DNA of 64,000 nucleotides from Aminipila luticellarii (GCF_004103735.1 NZ_CP035281.1:1302001-1366000); one strand, 5' to 3'; counted from the stretch's first letter, positions 8,518 to 17,945 are shown. Notes: generated by a model from the sequence alone, not told the origin. Numbers and translations are program-made.

Positions 8518-8620
8518 ATTATGAGTGCTTTTGAAGCGCTGCAGAAATTTCAGCAGTTTTACCTGCCCGAAATTTTTCAGTTAATAATTTTAAAATTATA
8601 TATATTACGGAGGAAGTAAG

Positions 8621-9823
8621 ATGAAAGTATTAGTAATCAACTGTGGAAGTTCATCATTAAAATATCAGGTTCTTGATATGACAAATGAAGTTCTTTTATG
8701 CAAAGGTCTTGTAGAAAGAATCGGCATGGAAGGTGCAGTCATCACACACGAGAAAATCGGTATGGACAAGTTTAAGCTCGTAGTTCCTATGAAGGACCAT
8801 AAAGAAGCGATTGGACATGTATTGGAAGCTGTACAGGATGAAAATCATGGTGTTGTGAAGTCCATGGATGAAATCGGAGCTGTTGGACACAGAGTCGTAC
8901 ACGCAGGTGAAAAATATGCTCACTCAGTACTGATCACAGAAGAGGTTCTAAAAGCCCTGGAAGAATGCGTGGAATTGGCTCCTCTTCACAATCCGCCTAA
9001 TCTGGCAGGTATTGCAGCGTGTCAGGCATTAATGCCAAAGACGCCGATGGTAGCCGTATTCGATACAGCCTTTCATCAGACCATGCCTCCTGAATCATAC
9101 ATTTATGCGATTCCTTATGAATATTATCAGAAGCATGGAATCAGAAGATATGGTTTCCACGGAACAAGCCATAAATATGTAGCCGAAAGAGCAGCTGATA
9201 TCATGAACTGTGCACTGGATGATTTGAAGATCATTACCTGCCATTTAGGAAACGGCGCATCTGTTTCCGCTATTAAGAGAGGCAAGTGTATCGATACTTC
9301 CATGGGCTTCACTCCGCTGGAGGGTCTGGTTATGGGTACTCGTTCGGGAGACATCGACCCTGCTATCGTTACGTATATCCGAGACAAAGAAAATTTAGAG
9401 GCCGGTGTTGCTAATGACATCTTAAATAAGAAATCCGGTGTTCTTGGAATTTCCGGTATATCCAGCGACTTTAGGGATATTGAAGAAGCGGCTGCGGAAG
9501 GAAATGAAAGAGCACAGCTTGCATTAAAGGTATTTGCTCATAAGGTACGATTCTATATCGGTGCTTATATTGCGGAAATGAACGGCGTGGATGCCATTGT
9601 ATTTACTGCCGGCGTTGGTGAAAATGACATCGAGATGAGAGACATCATCTGTAACGATCTTGGAAATTTAGGCATCAAGCTTGACCTTGTTAAGAATAAG
9701 GTAAGAGGAAAAGAAACCATCATCAGCAGAGATGATTCCAGAGTAAAAATTATTCTGATCCCTACGAACGAAGAACTGATGATTGCCAGAGACACATATG
9801 ATATTACAAAGAATTTAAAATAA
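8621..9823 (+). CDS. ackA: Acetate kinase
   Basis: 400 residues. It interconverts acetyl-phosphate plus ADP with acetate plus ATP, the final step of acetogenic fermentation. The ASKHA-fold signatures are present: [13 protein letters not shown] at the N-terminus, the phosphate loop [11 protein letters not shown] and the late FTAGVGEN. Strong Shine-Dalgarno (GGAGGAAG). No pta gene is adjacent, unlike many relatives, so acetyl-phosphate must be supplied from elsewhere in the genome. Confidence 0.98.
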   Translation: MKVLVINCGSSSLKYQVLDMTNEVLLCKGLVERIGMEGAVITHEKIGMDKFKLVVPMKDHKEAIGHVLEAVQDENHGVVKSMDEIGAVGHRVVHAGEKYAHSVLITEEVLKALEECVELAPLHNPPNLAGIAACQALMPKTPMVAVFDTAFHQTMPPESYIYAIPYEYYQKHGIRRYGFHGTSHKYVAERAADIMNCALDDLKIITCHLGNGASVSAIKRGKCIDTSMGFTPLEGLVMGTRSGDIDPAIVTYIRDKENLEAGVANDILNKKSGVLGISGISSDFRDIEEAAAEGNERAQLALKVFAHKVRFYIGAYIAEMNGVDAIVFTAGVGENDIEMRDIICNDLGNLGIKLDLVKNKVRGKETIISRDDSRVKIILIPTNEELMIARDTYDITKNLK

Positions 9824-9826
9824 TTA

Positions 9827-9855
9827 TTGACAGATGTGTCCGATAAAGGTATACT
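9827..9855 (+). promoter_or_regulatory. Sigma-A promoter of rpmF
   Basis: A consensus -35 TTGACA (9827-9832), 17-bp spacer and -10 TATACT (9850-9855), starting 4 bp after the ackA stop. Confidence 0.82.
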
Positions 9856-9932
9856 TTAGAAGTTGCATTTATCACAAAGTTGTTTGTGATGAGATAAATA
9901 CAAAGAGACACGAGCAAAAGGAGGTGTAGAGA

Positions 9933-10115
9933 ATGGCAGTTCCAAAGAGGAAAACATCTAAAGCAAGAAGAGACAAGAGAAGATCACCAAACATGAAGAA
10001 GGCATTACCTGGACTTTCAATTTGTCCTCAGTGCCACGAGCCAAAACTTCCACATAGAGTTTGCCCGAATTGCAATTATTACGACGGTAAGGAAGTTGTT
10101 GCTTCTGAAGCGTAG
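9933..10115 (+). CDS. rpmF: 50S ribosomal protein L32
   Basis: 60 residues, zinc-ribbon form with cysteine pairs at 31/34 and 44/47 (CPQC, CPNC). N-terminal [13 protein letters not shown] is diagnostic. Excellent Shine-Dalgarno (AAAGGAGGTG). The DUF177 gene yceD, which normally precedes rpmF in Firmicutes, is absent, and so are the usual downstream plsX and acpP; here rpmF stands alone between its own promoter and terminator. Confidence 0.97.
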   Translation: MAVPKRKTSKARRDKRRSPNMKKALPGLSICPQCHEPKLPHRVCPNCNYYDGKEVVASEA

Positions 10116-10141
10116 GAAAGTAAATAATTAAAACAAAACCT

Positions 10142-10170
10142 TAACACCGGATAGCTATCCGGTGTTATTT
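10142..10170 (+). terminator. Bidirectional terminator between rpmF and dapA
   Basis: A 26-bp perfect palindrome (10142-10167; each half TAACACCGGATAG or its complement). A T-rich tract follows on the plus strand and a T-rich tract follows on the minus strand, serving both convergent genes. Confidence 0.8.
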
Positions 10171-10219
10171 GTTATTACGCAGAAAATATTGCTTGTGACA
10201 GGACGTAATAAAAGGTGTA

Positions 10220-11110
10220 TTAAATTGTATTATTGATCAGTCCATAATTTTTCAGTTCGTTTGCTATTTTGTACAATGTTTTGTTGTCCGGATCACACAG
10301 AGGCATTCGATATTCTTTTTCGATCAGGCCCATCATGTTCAAAGCAGCCTTTACCGGGATAGGGTTCACCTCTAGGAACAGCGAATCAATAAGGGATTTC
10401 ATTCGGATCTGCATTTCCTTTGCTTTATTGAAATGACCTTGCAAATAGGCTGTGACCATTTCATGGGTATCCTTAGGAATGACGTTGGCAACGGTGGATA
10501 TGGTTCCTGAACCGCCCATGGAGAGGACCGGAACAACCATGTCATCGTTTCCGGAATAAAGTGCAAAGTCCGGAGAAACATATCGGGCTATTTCCACCAC
10601 CTGCGAAATGTCTCCGCTGGCTTCTTTGATTCCGGCGATGTTGGGATGGGTGCAAAGCTCCGAAACTGCGGCGGGACTTATATTAACTCCGGTACGGCTG
10701 GCCACAGAATAGAGGATACACGGAATGTTGACGGAATCGGCGATGGCTTTATAATGGCTGACCAACCCTTTTTGTGTGCATTTATTATAATAAGGTGTCA
10801 CCAGTAATAATCCATCCGCACCGGCTTTTTCAAGCTGCTGCGACATCCAAATGGCATGCTTGGTGTCATTGCTTCCTGCGCCTCCAAGGACAGGTACTCT
10901 GCCATGAGTATGCTCCACTGTAAAACGAACCATTTCAATATGCTCTTCGTCGCTTAAGGTGGAAGCTTCTCCAGTCGTTCCGCAGCTGACAATTCCGTCG
11001 ATTCCCTCAGCGATCTGCCAGTCGATCAGCTTTTCCAATGTGTCAAAGGCTATGTTTCCTTCTTTAAAAGGGGTTACAAGTGCTACGGCAGCACCTGTGA
11101 AAAGTGCCAT
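10220..11110 (-). CDS. dapA: 4-hydroxy-tetrahydrodipicolinate synthase
   Basis: 296 residues, (beta/alpha)8 aldolase. Condenses pyruvate with aspartate semialdehyde, the first committed step to lysine, diaminopimelate and dipicolinate. Family motifs GTTGEASTLS and the pyruvate-lysine region GIKEASGD are visible, and YYNKCTQKG matches the active-site tyrosine segment. Shine-Dalgarno AAAGGATG. Divergent from asd, which makes its substrate. In a spore former it also feeds dipicolinic acid synthesis. Confidence 0.97.
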   Translation of the reverse strand: MALFTGAAVALVTPFKEGNIAFDTLEKLIDWQIAEGIDGIVSCGTTGEASTLSDEEHIEMVRFTVEHTHGRVPVLGGAGSNDTKHAIWMSQQLEKAGADGLLLVTPYYNKCTQKGLVSHYKAIADSVNIPCILYSVASRTGVNISPAAVSELCTHPNIAGIKEASGDISQVVEIARYVSPDFALYSGNDDMVVPVLSMGGSGTISTVANVIPKDTHEMVTAYLQGHFNKAKEMQIRMKSLIDSLFLEVNPIPVKAALNMMGLIEKEYRMPLCDPDNKTLYKIANELKNYGLINNTI

Positions 11111-11142
11111 ATACGAATCATCCTTTCATTTAACCTTTATAA

Positions 11143-11172
11143 AATATACTCTTACTTCTTTAATATATTCAA
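11143..11172 (-). promoter_or_regulatory. Putative promoter of dapA
   Basis: On the minus strand, -35 TTGAAT (11167-11172), 18-bp spacer and -10 TATATT (11143-11148). Confidence 0.5.
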
Positions 11173-11228
11173 TGGCAATCTAAAAGTTTTTAAATAGAAT
11201 AAAAAATAAAGATAATATCTAAAATATA

Positions 11229-11256
11229 TTGAATGCAAGAAAATTTGTGGTAAAAT
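11229..11256 (+). promoter_or_regulatory. Putative promoter of asd
   Basis: -35 TTGAAT (11229-11234), 16-bp spacer, -10 TAAAAT (11251-11256). No lysine riboswitch fold fits in the 218-bp dapA-asd space. Confidence 0.5.
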
Positions 11257-11328
11257 AATAAATTAACAACAAAAAATAGTGATATTACAATAAAAAATAA
11301 TGGGTGTAGAAGATATAGGAGAGTAAAA

Positions 11329-12414
11329 ATGGAAAAGAAATTAAAAGTAGGCATTCTTGGCGGAACAGGGATGGTGGGACAGCGTTTTATTTCTCTGCTG
11401 GAAAATCATCCGTGGTTTGAGGTAGTGACTATAGCTGCCAGTGAAAGAAGTGCGGGTCAAACCTATGAAAGTGCGGTAAGCGGCAGATGGAAGATGACGA
11501 CACCGATTCCGGAGGCAGTAAAAAAACTGGTGGTGATGAATGTCAATGAAGTGGAGAGGGTGGCAGCTACGGTAGATTTTGTTTTCAGCGCTGTGGATAT
11601 GACTAAAGAAGAAATCAAGGCGATCGAAGAAGCGTATGCGAAAACGGAGACACCGGTGGTTTCCAATAACAGCGCCCACCGCTGGACGCCGGATGTTCCT
11701 ATGGTCATTCCGGAAATTAATCCGGAGCATTTTGATGTGATCGAACATCAGAAAAAACGGCTGGGAACCACAAGGGGATTTATTGCGGTAAAACCGAATT
11801 GCTCTATTCAGAGTTACGTTCCGGCACTTACCGCCTGGATGGAATTTGAGCCGTATGAGGTAGTGGTCACTACTTATCAGGCAATTTCCGGAGCGGGAAA
11901 AACGTTTAAGGATTGGCCTGAAATGGTAGAAAATATTATTCCTTATATCGGAGGAGAGGAAGAAAAGAGTGAACAGGAACCTCTTCGAGTTTGGGGAAGA
12001 GTAAAGGACGGCGTGATTGAAAAGGCAGCGGAACCGGTCATTACCTGTCAGTGCATCCGAGTTCCTGTGTTGAATGGGCATACGGCAGCAGTCTTTGTCA
12101 AGTTTAGAAAGAAACCGACCAAAGAGCAGCTGATCGAAAAGCTGAAAGCTTTCAAGGGCCTTCCTCAGGAGCTGAAGCTTCCGAGTGCTCCCAAACAATT
12201 TATCCAGTATATGGAGGAGGATAACAGGCCTCAAGTCAAAGCAGATGTAGATTATGAAAAAGGTATGGGAATTTCCATCGGGCGTATCCGTGAAGACAGT
12301 CTATATGACTTTAAATTTGTGGGTCTGTCCCACAATACCGTTCGCGGAGCCGCAGGAGGTGCGGTTCTCTGTGCGGAAAGCCTGGCTGCAAAGGGATATA
12401 TCGCAGGTAAATAG
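11329..12414 (+). CDS. asd: Aspartate-semialdehyde dehydrogenase
   Basis: 361 residues. Reduces aspartyl phosphate to aspartate semialdehyde with NADPH. N-terminal Rossmann motif GILGGTGMVGQRF and catalytic cysteine in KPNCSIQSY. The sequence resembles the fungal/archaeal-type Asd clade more than the E. coli type, judged from the SNNSAHRW and NGHTAAVFVKF segments. Shine-Dalgarno ATAGGAGAG. Divergent from dapA, giving a compact lysine/DAP entry module. Confidence 0.95.
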   Translation: MEKKLKVGILGGTGMVGQRFISLLENHPWFEVVTIAASERSAGQTYESAVSGRWKMTTPIPEAVKKLVVMNVNEVERVAATVDFVFSAVDMTKEEIKAIEEAYAKTETPVVSNNSAHRWTPDVPMVIPEINPEHFDVIEHQKKRLGTTRGFIAVKPNCSIQSYVPALTAWMEFEPYEVVVTTYQAISGAGKTFKDWPEMVENIIPYIGGEEEKSEQEPLRVWGRVKDGVIEKAAEPVITCQCIRVPVLNGHTAAVFVKFRKKPTKEQLIEKLKAFKGLPQELKLPSAPKQFIQYMEEDNRPQVKADVDYEKGMGISIGRIREDSLYDFKFVGLSHNTVRGAAGGAVLCAESLAAKGYIAGK

Positions 12415-12435
12415 TAAAGGAATTGGCATATTCTG

Positions 12436-12476
12436 AGAGGGTTTTCTTTGAAAATCCTCTTTTATTATGGTACAAT
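12436..12476 (+). promoter_or_regulatory. asd terminator overlapping the ftsK promoter
   Basis: Hairpin GAGGGTTTTC / GAAAATCCTC (about 12436-12459) followed by TTTTATT ends asd. The -35 TTGAAA (12448-12453) of the next promoter lies in the hairpin, with a 17-bp spacer and -10 TACAAT (12471-12476) for ftsK. Confidence 0.6.
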
Positions 12477-12546
12477 ATAAATTGAATTTTTATGAGTTAA
12501 AGGATATAAAACGAAAAATATTACGTTAGCGAGGTATTATAATAGG

Positions 12547-15261
12547 ATGGCAGAAGAGAAAAGAAAGCCTGGAAGACCTCCCGGGTCTAAAAATAAAACG
12601 TCTGGGACGAAAAAAAGTACGAAGAAGAGTACACCTAAAAAAGAGGAACAGACCAAAAATATAACAGGTAGCAGAGTGAAGGACGAGATTTGGGCTATAA
12701 TAATTATTGCTATAGGTGTTTTTTTTGCAATATCTATTCAAACAAAAGCAGCGGGCGAGTTCGGTGCGGTCATACGAAAATTTTTTCTGGGCTGCTTCGG
12801 CGAGATTGCGGTTATTTTACCATATTATCTGATTTTATACGGCCTTTTGCTTCTTTTTAAGAAGACAAGACATATCAATAAACGATCCGTGATTTTATTG
12901 CTGATTACTTTCTTGATGTTTTCGCTTATTTTCAGCGGAAGATATGTAGGAACAGCAAAGCTTTCTTTCGGTTATATTGATTTGTTAGGCTGGTTTAAGG
13001 CAGGGGTACAGATGACAAACGGCGGTGCGGTAGGAATGCTTTTGGCTTCTATCGTTGTGGTTGCCGTAGGTACCACCGGTCTTTATATTTTTGCCACCCT
13101 TGTGATTCTTGTTTGTATGATGCTGATTATCAATACACCGATTTCTCAGTTCATTGATGACTATAAGCTCAAGAAACAGATCAAAAGGGAGATGGCAGAG
13201 CAGGCGGCTTCGGAAGAAGCCGAAGCCATGGCGGAGCGGCAGAAACAGCTTGAGCTTGATTTAAAGAAAAACTATGTGCCGGCAGCTCAGACAGAAGTTC
13301 CATCCGTGGTGAATCAGGCAAAGTCCAGTGAAAAGAAAAAAAATATTTTGGATTATATGAAAGACGATAAACTGTTTAAGAAAAATAAGGAACAGGAAGC
13401 CTCAGCAGAGAGTCCTGTCCCGGCAGAGCCAGAGGTCAAAATCAGTTATGGATTGGAAGAATCTGTTTCTGTACCGGCCGGATTCGGACTTTCTGACGAG
13501 ATCGGCTTTTCCGCAGCTGCTCCGGCAGCTGATTTGCCGAAAAAAACTTCAGATACATCAAGGCTGCCTATTAAGGAATACAATCAGCCGACAGCAGAAA
13601 GACATCAGGAAAATGCCGCGGAACCGGAAAAAGATCAGACACATTTTTCGTCAGAACCCTTAAACAAGACGGAAGCGGAAAGCGGACAGCAGATGCAGAT
13701 GAAGCTGAGCAAACAGGAAGCTGCCAGTGCAAAGCTGGATCCATCTGAGCTAAATTTAAATAAGCCAAACGAAGCAATGGCTCATTACCAATTCCCGCCT
13801 ATCGAACTTTTAAAGAAAAATACGCAAAACAAAAATGATGCAGCGTTGACCAGCAATTTAAAGGCAAAAGCGGCAAAGCTTGAAAAAACATTACAGGATT
13901 TTAAAGTGGATGCAAAGGTGGTACAGGTTACTCAGGGACCGGCCGTCACCCGATATGAAATTCATCCCAATACCGGCGTCAAGGTCAGCAGCATTGTACG
14001 GCTGGCAGATGATATTGCACTTAATTTAGAAGCGAAGAGCATACGAATAGAAGCACCTATTCCCGGAAAAGCCGCTGTAGGAATCGAAGTAGAAAATGAG
14101 AAGATCAATATGGTTACGGTTCGTGAAATTATTGATTCCAAAGAGTTCAGTGAATCTGCTTCGAAGATTACTTTTGCGGTAGGAAAGGACATAGCGGGAA
14201 AGGCCATTGTGGCAGATTTAAAGACTATGCCGCATTTGCTCATAGCCGGTTCTACCGGTTCCGGAAAAAGTGTGTGCATCAACAGTATTATCGTAAGCAT
14301 TTTATATAAAGCAAAACCGGATGAAGTAAAATTTGTGCTGATCGACCCAAAAGTGGTGGAGCTTGGAAACTATAACGGCATACCGCATATGCTGATTCCG
14401 GTAGTGACGGAACCGAGCAAGGCGGCTGCGGCTCTGAACTGGGCCGTGGCAGAGATGACGGATCGTTATAAAAAATTCGCAGAGGAAGGTGTCCGGGATT
14501 TAGCGGGTTTCAATGACCAGGTGAAAGAAAAAGGCGAAACCGACAGGGTCATGCCTCAGATCGTCATTATTATCGACGAATTGGCAGATTTAATGATGGC
14601 GGCACCCTCTCAGGTGGAAGAATCGATCTGCCGGCTGGCTCAGATGGCCAGAGCAGCAGGGATGCATCTGATCGTTGCCACTCAAAGACCGTCTGTGGAC
14701 ATTATTACAGGAGTCATCAAAGCAAATATTCCGTCCAGAATCGCTTTTGCTGTATCCTCTCAATTCGATTCCCGAACGATTTTGGATATGGCAGGTGCCG
14801 AGAAGCTGGTGGGGAAGGGCGATATGCTGTTCAACCCACTGGGAGCCGGAAAGCCGGTTCGAGTACAGGGAAACTTTATTTCAGACTCCGAAGTACATAA
14901 CGTGATAGAGCATTTAAAGAGCCAGTGCATCGAAACGGAGTATGCCAATGATGTGATATCCAGCATTGAAAAGTCCAATACGTCGGAGGTGTCAGACGAT
15001 GGCGATGAACTGCTGGCGGAGGCTATTGAAACGGTAGTCCGTGCAGAGCAGGCTTCGGTATCCATGCTTCAAAGAAGATTTCGTATCGGTTATAACAGGG
15101 CGGCACGAATTGTAGACATGATGGAAGCCAGAGGTATCATCGGGCCTGCTGACGGCAGCAGACCAAGGCAGGTACTGATGACGTTAGATGAACTGACGAG
15201 TATGAAGTCGGAAGGAGAAGCTGTGCTGGAGGCCGAAGGAGCGGCGGAGGAAATTTTATAA
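12547..15261 (+). CDS. ftsK: DNA translocase FtsK/SpoIIIE
   Basis: 904 residues. Septum-bound motor that pumps chromosomal DNA at division or into the forespore. Order: an unusual basic N-terminus with an AT-hook-like GRPPGSKNK, four membrane segments (about residues 55-200), a long low-complexity Glu/Pro/Ala linker (about 215-430), then the alpha-beta-gamma motor with Walker A GSTGSGKS near residue 568 and Walker B IVIIIDELADLMM. The C-terminal winged-helix gamma domain includes RRFRIGYNRAARI, which reads the polar DNA motifs. Whether it acts as FtsK or SpoIIIE cannot be told from sequence. Confidence 0.96.
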   Translation: MAEEKRKPGRPPGSKNKTSGTKKSTKKSTPKKEEQTKNITGSRVKDEIWAIIIIAIGVFFAISIQTKAAGEFGAVIRKFFLGCFGEIAVILPYYLILYGLLLLFKKTRHINKRSVILLLITFLMFSLIFSGRYVGTAKLSFGYIDLLGWFKAGVQMTNGGAVGMLLASIVVVAVGTTGLYIFATLVILVCMMLIINTPISQFIDDYKLKKQIKREMAEQAASEEAEAMAERQKQLELDLKKNYVPAAQTEVPSVVNQAKSSEKKKNILDYMKDDKLFKKNKEQEASAESPVPAEPEVKISYGLEESVSVPAGFGLSDEIGFSAAAPAADLPKKTSDTSRLPIKEYNQPTAERHQENAAEPEKDQTHFSSEPLNKTEAESGQQMQMKLSKQEAASAKLDPSELNLNKPNEAMAHYQFPPIELLKKNTQNKNDAALTSNLKAKAAKLEKTLQDFKVDAKVVQVTQGPAVTRYEIHPNTGVKVSSIVRLADDIALNLEAKSIRIEAPIPGKAAVGIEVENEKINMVTVREIIDSKEFSESASKITFAVGKDIAGKAIVADLKTMPHLLIAGSTGSGKSVCINSIIVSILYKAKPDEVKFVLIDPKVVELGNYNGIPHMLIPVVTEPSKAAAALNWAVAEMTDRYKKFAEEGVRDLAGFNDQVKEKGETDRVMPQIVIIIDELADLMMAAPSQVEESICRLAQMARAAGMHLIVATQRPSVDIITGVIKANIPSRIAFAVSSQFDSRTILDMAGAEKLVGKGDMLFNPLGAGKPVRVQGNFISDSEVHNVIEHLKSQCIETEYANDVISSIEKSNTSEVSDDGDELLAEAIETVVRAEQASVSMLQRRFRIGYNRAARIVDMMEARGIIGPADGSRPRQVLMTLDELTSMKSEGEAVLEAEGAAEEIL

Positions 15262-15302
15262 ACCGCAGACTGCAAAAATAAGAGATAAAAGGAAAAGAGT
15301 GA

Positions 15303-16622
15303 ATGAATATTTATTTTGAAACATTAGGTTGCCCTAAAAATGTCAATGATTCTGAAATGGCAGCAGGAATACTGGAAGAAAGAGGACATTGCATCGTAGA
15401 TAATCCGATTGACAGTGATGCTATTATAGTCAACACATGCGGATTTATCAATGATGCGAAAAAAGAATCCATTAATAAGATCTTGGAAATGGCAGACTTG
15501 AAAGAAGAAGAAAGCAGAAAGCGTCTGCTCATTGTATCCGGCTGTCTGTCCAAGCGATATGGAGACGAGCTGTTTAAAGAAATGCCGGAGGTCGATATTT
15601 TTATAGGGGTCAACGAATATCAGGAGCTGCCTGATATTTTGGAAAAGCATCAGGCGGAACGAGAACTGTACATTTATGACTCCAATCAGAAATTTCAGGA
15701 GGTACAGAACAGAAAGCTGGCGGAAAATCCCTATACGGCGACAATAAAAATTGCCGAGGGCTGCGATAATGTATGCGCATACTGCATCATTCCTCATATT
15801 CGGGGACGTTACAGGAGCCGAAAGGAAGAAGACATCCTGCGGGAAGCCGAAATGCTGGCACAAAAGGGATGCAGGGAACTGATACTGATCGCTCAGGATG
15901 TAACTGCTTACGGAATTGATCTGTATGGGGAGTTCAGATTGGCCGCTCTGGTTAAAAAGCTGTGCAGAATCGACGGATTGCAATGGATCAGGCTGATGTA
16001 TTGCTATGAAGACCGGATTACCGATGAGCTGATTCAGGTCATGGCAACGGAGGAGAAGGTCTGTCATTACATTGACATACCTATTCAGCACAGCAGCGAT
16101 AAAATTCTTCAGCTGATGAACAGACGGTCTACCCATGAAAGCATTGTAAATAAAATTCAAAAGCTCAGAAATGCCATGCCGGATATTCACATACGAACCA
16201 CGTTGATCACCGGATTTCCGGGGGAAACTCAAACAGAGTTCGATGAACTGTATGAATTTGTAGAAACCACAAAATTTGAACGGCTTGGTGTATTTGCCTA
16301 TTCCAAAGAAGAGGGTACACCGGCAGCGGATATGAAAGGTCAGGTCCGTTCCGATGTGAAGGAGAAACGCAAGGATGCCGTCATGAGACTTCAACTGGAG
16401 ATTTCTCTGGCTTCCAATCAGAAAAAAATTGGACAGGTTCTGCAGGTACTTGTAGAAGAGCAGGATGAGGAAGGCGCTTACATTGGACGATCTCAGTATG
16501 ATGCTCCCGAAATTGACAACTCAGTGATATTCAATTCCGATAAAGTTTTAAAACCCGGAGACATGGTGCAGGTTCAGATAACAGATGCATTTGATTATGA
16601 TTTAGTAGGAGTGGAGGTATAG
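15303..16622 (+). CDS. rimO: Ribosomal protein S12 methylthiotransferase
   Basis: 439 residues. Radical SAM enzyme that methylthiolates an aspartate of ribosomal protein S12. Contains the UPF0004 domain (LGCPKNVNDSE, then NTCGFI), the CX3CX2C cluster CDNVCAYCIIP and a C-terminal TRAM domain. RimO rather than MiaB is indicated by GCPKN and the RGRYRSR segment. The stop is 2 bp from the pgsA start, so the two are co-transcribed. A large antisense ORF inside it is a shadow. Confidence 0.96.
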   Translation: MNIYFETLGCPKNVNDSEMAAGILEERGHCIVDNPIDSDAIIVNTCGFINDAKKESINKILEMADLKEEESRKRLLIVSGCLSKRYGDELFKEMPEVDIFIGVNEYQELPDILEKHQAERELYIYDSNQKFQEVQNRKLAENPYTATIKIAEGCDNVCAYCIIPHIRGRYRSRKEEDILREAEMLAQKGCRELILIAQDVTAYGIDLYGEFRLAALVKKLCRIDGLQWIRLMYCYEDRITDELIQVMATEEKVCHYIDIPIQHSSDKILQLMNRRSTHESIVNKIQKLRNAMPDIHIRTTLITGFPGETQTEFDELYEFVETTKFERLGVFAYSKEEGTPAADMKGQVRSDVKEKRKDAVMRLQLEISLASNQKKIGQVLQVLVEEQDEEGAYIGRSQYDAPEIDNSVIFNSDKVLKPGDMVQVQITDAFDYDLVGVEV

Positions 16623-16624
16623 AG

Positions 16625-17164
16625 ATGAATTTACCTAATAAATTAACCGTGGGAAGAATCATTGCGGTTCCATTTTTTGTTGTGTTATATATGATGGGGT
16701 ATAATCTGATCGCTTTTATTCTCTTTATTGCAGCGTCATTGACAGATATGCTGGATGGGAAGATTGCAAGAAAGCATAATCTGGTTACAAACTTTGGAAA
16801 AATCATGGATCCTCTCGCCGACAAGATCTTAGTCTACTCCGCTTTTTGCCTGATGGTAGACAAGGGGCTGGTACCGGGCTGGATGCTGATCATCATATTG
16901 GCAAGAGAATTTGCCATAGCGGGTATGAGAACGGTAGTTGCTTCCGAAGGACTGGTTATAGCCGCCGGAATGAGCGGGAAGATCAAAACCGTATTGCAGA
17001 TGATCGCAGTACCTCTTCTGCTTCTTGTAGATGTTCCGATGTCCTATTCCGTAATGTCTGTGATTGCTATGCTTGCCAATGGGTTTTTATGGGCATCTCT
17101 AATTATGACGGTGTATTCCGGAACAGAATACATCCTTAAAAATAAATCCGTATTTTCCATGTAA
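16625..17164 (+). CDS. pgsA: CDP-diacylglycerol-glycerol-3-phosphate 3-phosphatidyltransferase
   Basis: 179-residue integral membrane enzyme making phosphatidylglycerol phosphate, the first step to PG. The CDP-alcohol phosphotransferase motif D-G-x2-A-R-x8-G-x3-D-x3-D is intact from residue 40 (DGKIAR, then GKIMDPLADK). About five hydrophobic helices. Shine-Dalgarno GGAGGT overlaps the end of rimO. rimO-pgsA-cinA-recA order is conserved in many Firmicutes. Confidence 0.97.
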   Translation: MNLPNKLTVGRIIAVPFFVVLYMMGYNLIAFILFIAASLTDMLDGKIARKHNLVTNFGKIMDPLADKILVYSAFCLMVDKGLVPGWMLIIILAREFAIAGMRTVVASEGLVIAAGMSGKIKTVLQMIAVPLLLLVDVPMSYSVMSVIAMLANGFLWASLIMTVYSGTEYILKNKSVFSM

Positions 17165-17184
17165 TACAAAAGAAGGGTTTGACA

Positions 17185-17691
17185 ATGAGTAAAAAGACCG
17201 AAAAGAATACCGCTGTTTTGAATAAAAATTTACCGATGCTTGTAGGGAAAAGGCTGATAGAACAGAACCTTTCCATTTCCTGTGCAGAATCTTGTACCGG
17301 CGGAATGTTTTCTCAGACCTTAACAGATATTCCCGGCATTTCTGCCGTTTTTGACAGAGGGATTGTTACGTACAGCAATCAGGCGAAAATGGAAGAATTG
17401 GGAGTGCAAAAGGAAACCTTGGAGAAATATGGTGCGGTCAGTGAACAGACGGCGGTGGAAATGGCGGTGGGAATACAGAAAAAGGCGGCAACCAGAATCG
17501 GCGTATCGGTCACCGGTGTGGCGGGCCCCGGCGGCGGAACAGCAGAAAAGCCGGTAGGTCTGGTATACGTCTGTGCCGTGTTCGACGGGCAGAAAATGTG
17601 CAGGGAATTAAGGCTGCATGGAGATAGAAGCGCCAATAGAAATGAATCCATGCTGAACATGTTCGACATGATCGGAGAGCTGATCCAATGA
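17185..17691 (+). CDS. CinA-family nicotinamide-nucleotide amidohydrolase domain protein (short form)
   Basis: 168 residues, corresponding only to the C-terminal amidohydrolase (PncC) domain of CinA: SCAESCTGGM, then TGVAGPGGG. It would deamidate NMN in pyridine-nucleotide salvage. The N-terminal MoCF-like domain of the roughly 410-residue Firmicute CinA is missing, although the gene keeps the classic place just before recA. The ATG at 17185 is chosen over the TTG at 17179 because AGAAGGG (17171-17177) is correctly spaced only for the ATG. Confidence 0.93.
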   Translation: MSKKTEKNTAVLNKNLPMLVGKRLIEQNLSISCAESCTGGMFSQTLTDIPGISAVFDRGIVTYSNQAKMEELGVQKETLEKYGAVSEQTAVEMAVGIQKKAATRIGVSVTGVAGPGGGTAEKPVGLVYVCAVFDGQKMCRELRLHGDRSANRNESMLNMFDMIGELIQ

Positions 17692-17875
17692 ACTTGCCAG
17701 TATAAGCGGAAGTGGCGAAGCCGTTTTGAATAAACTTCGGACCGATACCTGAAAAGTATCCGAAAAAAGGTTGACTCAAACAAAAATGTATATTAATATA
17801 TAAACATCCAATATTTTACAATTGATAATATTTCATTATTTGATTTTTTATTCTATAATGAAATCAAAAAAAGTA

Positions 17876-17904
17876 TTGACCAAATGACAAGGGTGGGGTA
17901 TCAT
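17876..17904 (+). promoter_or_regulatory. Sigma-A promoter of recA
   Basis: -35 TTGACC (17876-17881), 17-bp spacer, -10 TATCAT (17899-17904). The transcription start is expected near 17911, next to the LexA box. Confidence 0.72.
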
Positions 17905-17911
17905 TAATAAA

Positions 17912-17923
17912 GAACAAATGTTC
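17912..17923 (+). promoter_or_regulatory. LexA (SOS) operator of recA
   Basis: GAACAAATGTTC is an exact match to the Firmicute GAAC-N4-GTTC LexA box and covers the predicted transcription start. Confidence 0.85.
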
Positions 17924-17945
17924 ACTACGGTTAGGAGGAAAATCA

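Noticed and set aside
11111-11328. Lysine riboswitch between dapA and asd
   Set aside because: Only 218 bp shared by two divergent promoters; no five-helix junction or terminator/antiterminator pair seen.
11341-12234. 297-codon minus-strand ORF inside asd
   Set aside because: Asd is unmistakable on the plus strand; the antisense frame is low-complexity, rich in His/Phe/Arg, and has no Shine-Dalgarno.
15324-16394. 356-codon minus-strand ORF inside rimO
   Set aside because: Complementary shadow of RimO, with no domain pattern or start site.
17730-17768. Terminator after cinA (CGATAC / GTATC hairpin)
   Set aside because: The stem is short and followed by A residues, not T, on the plus strand.
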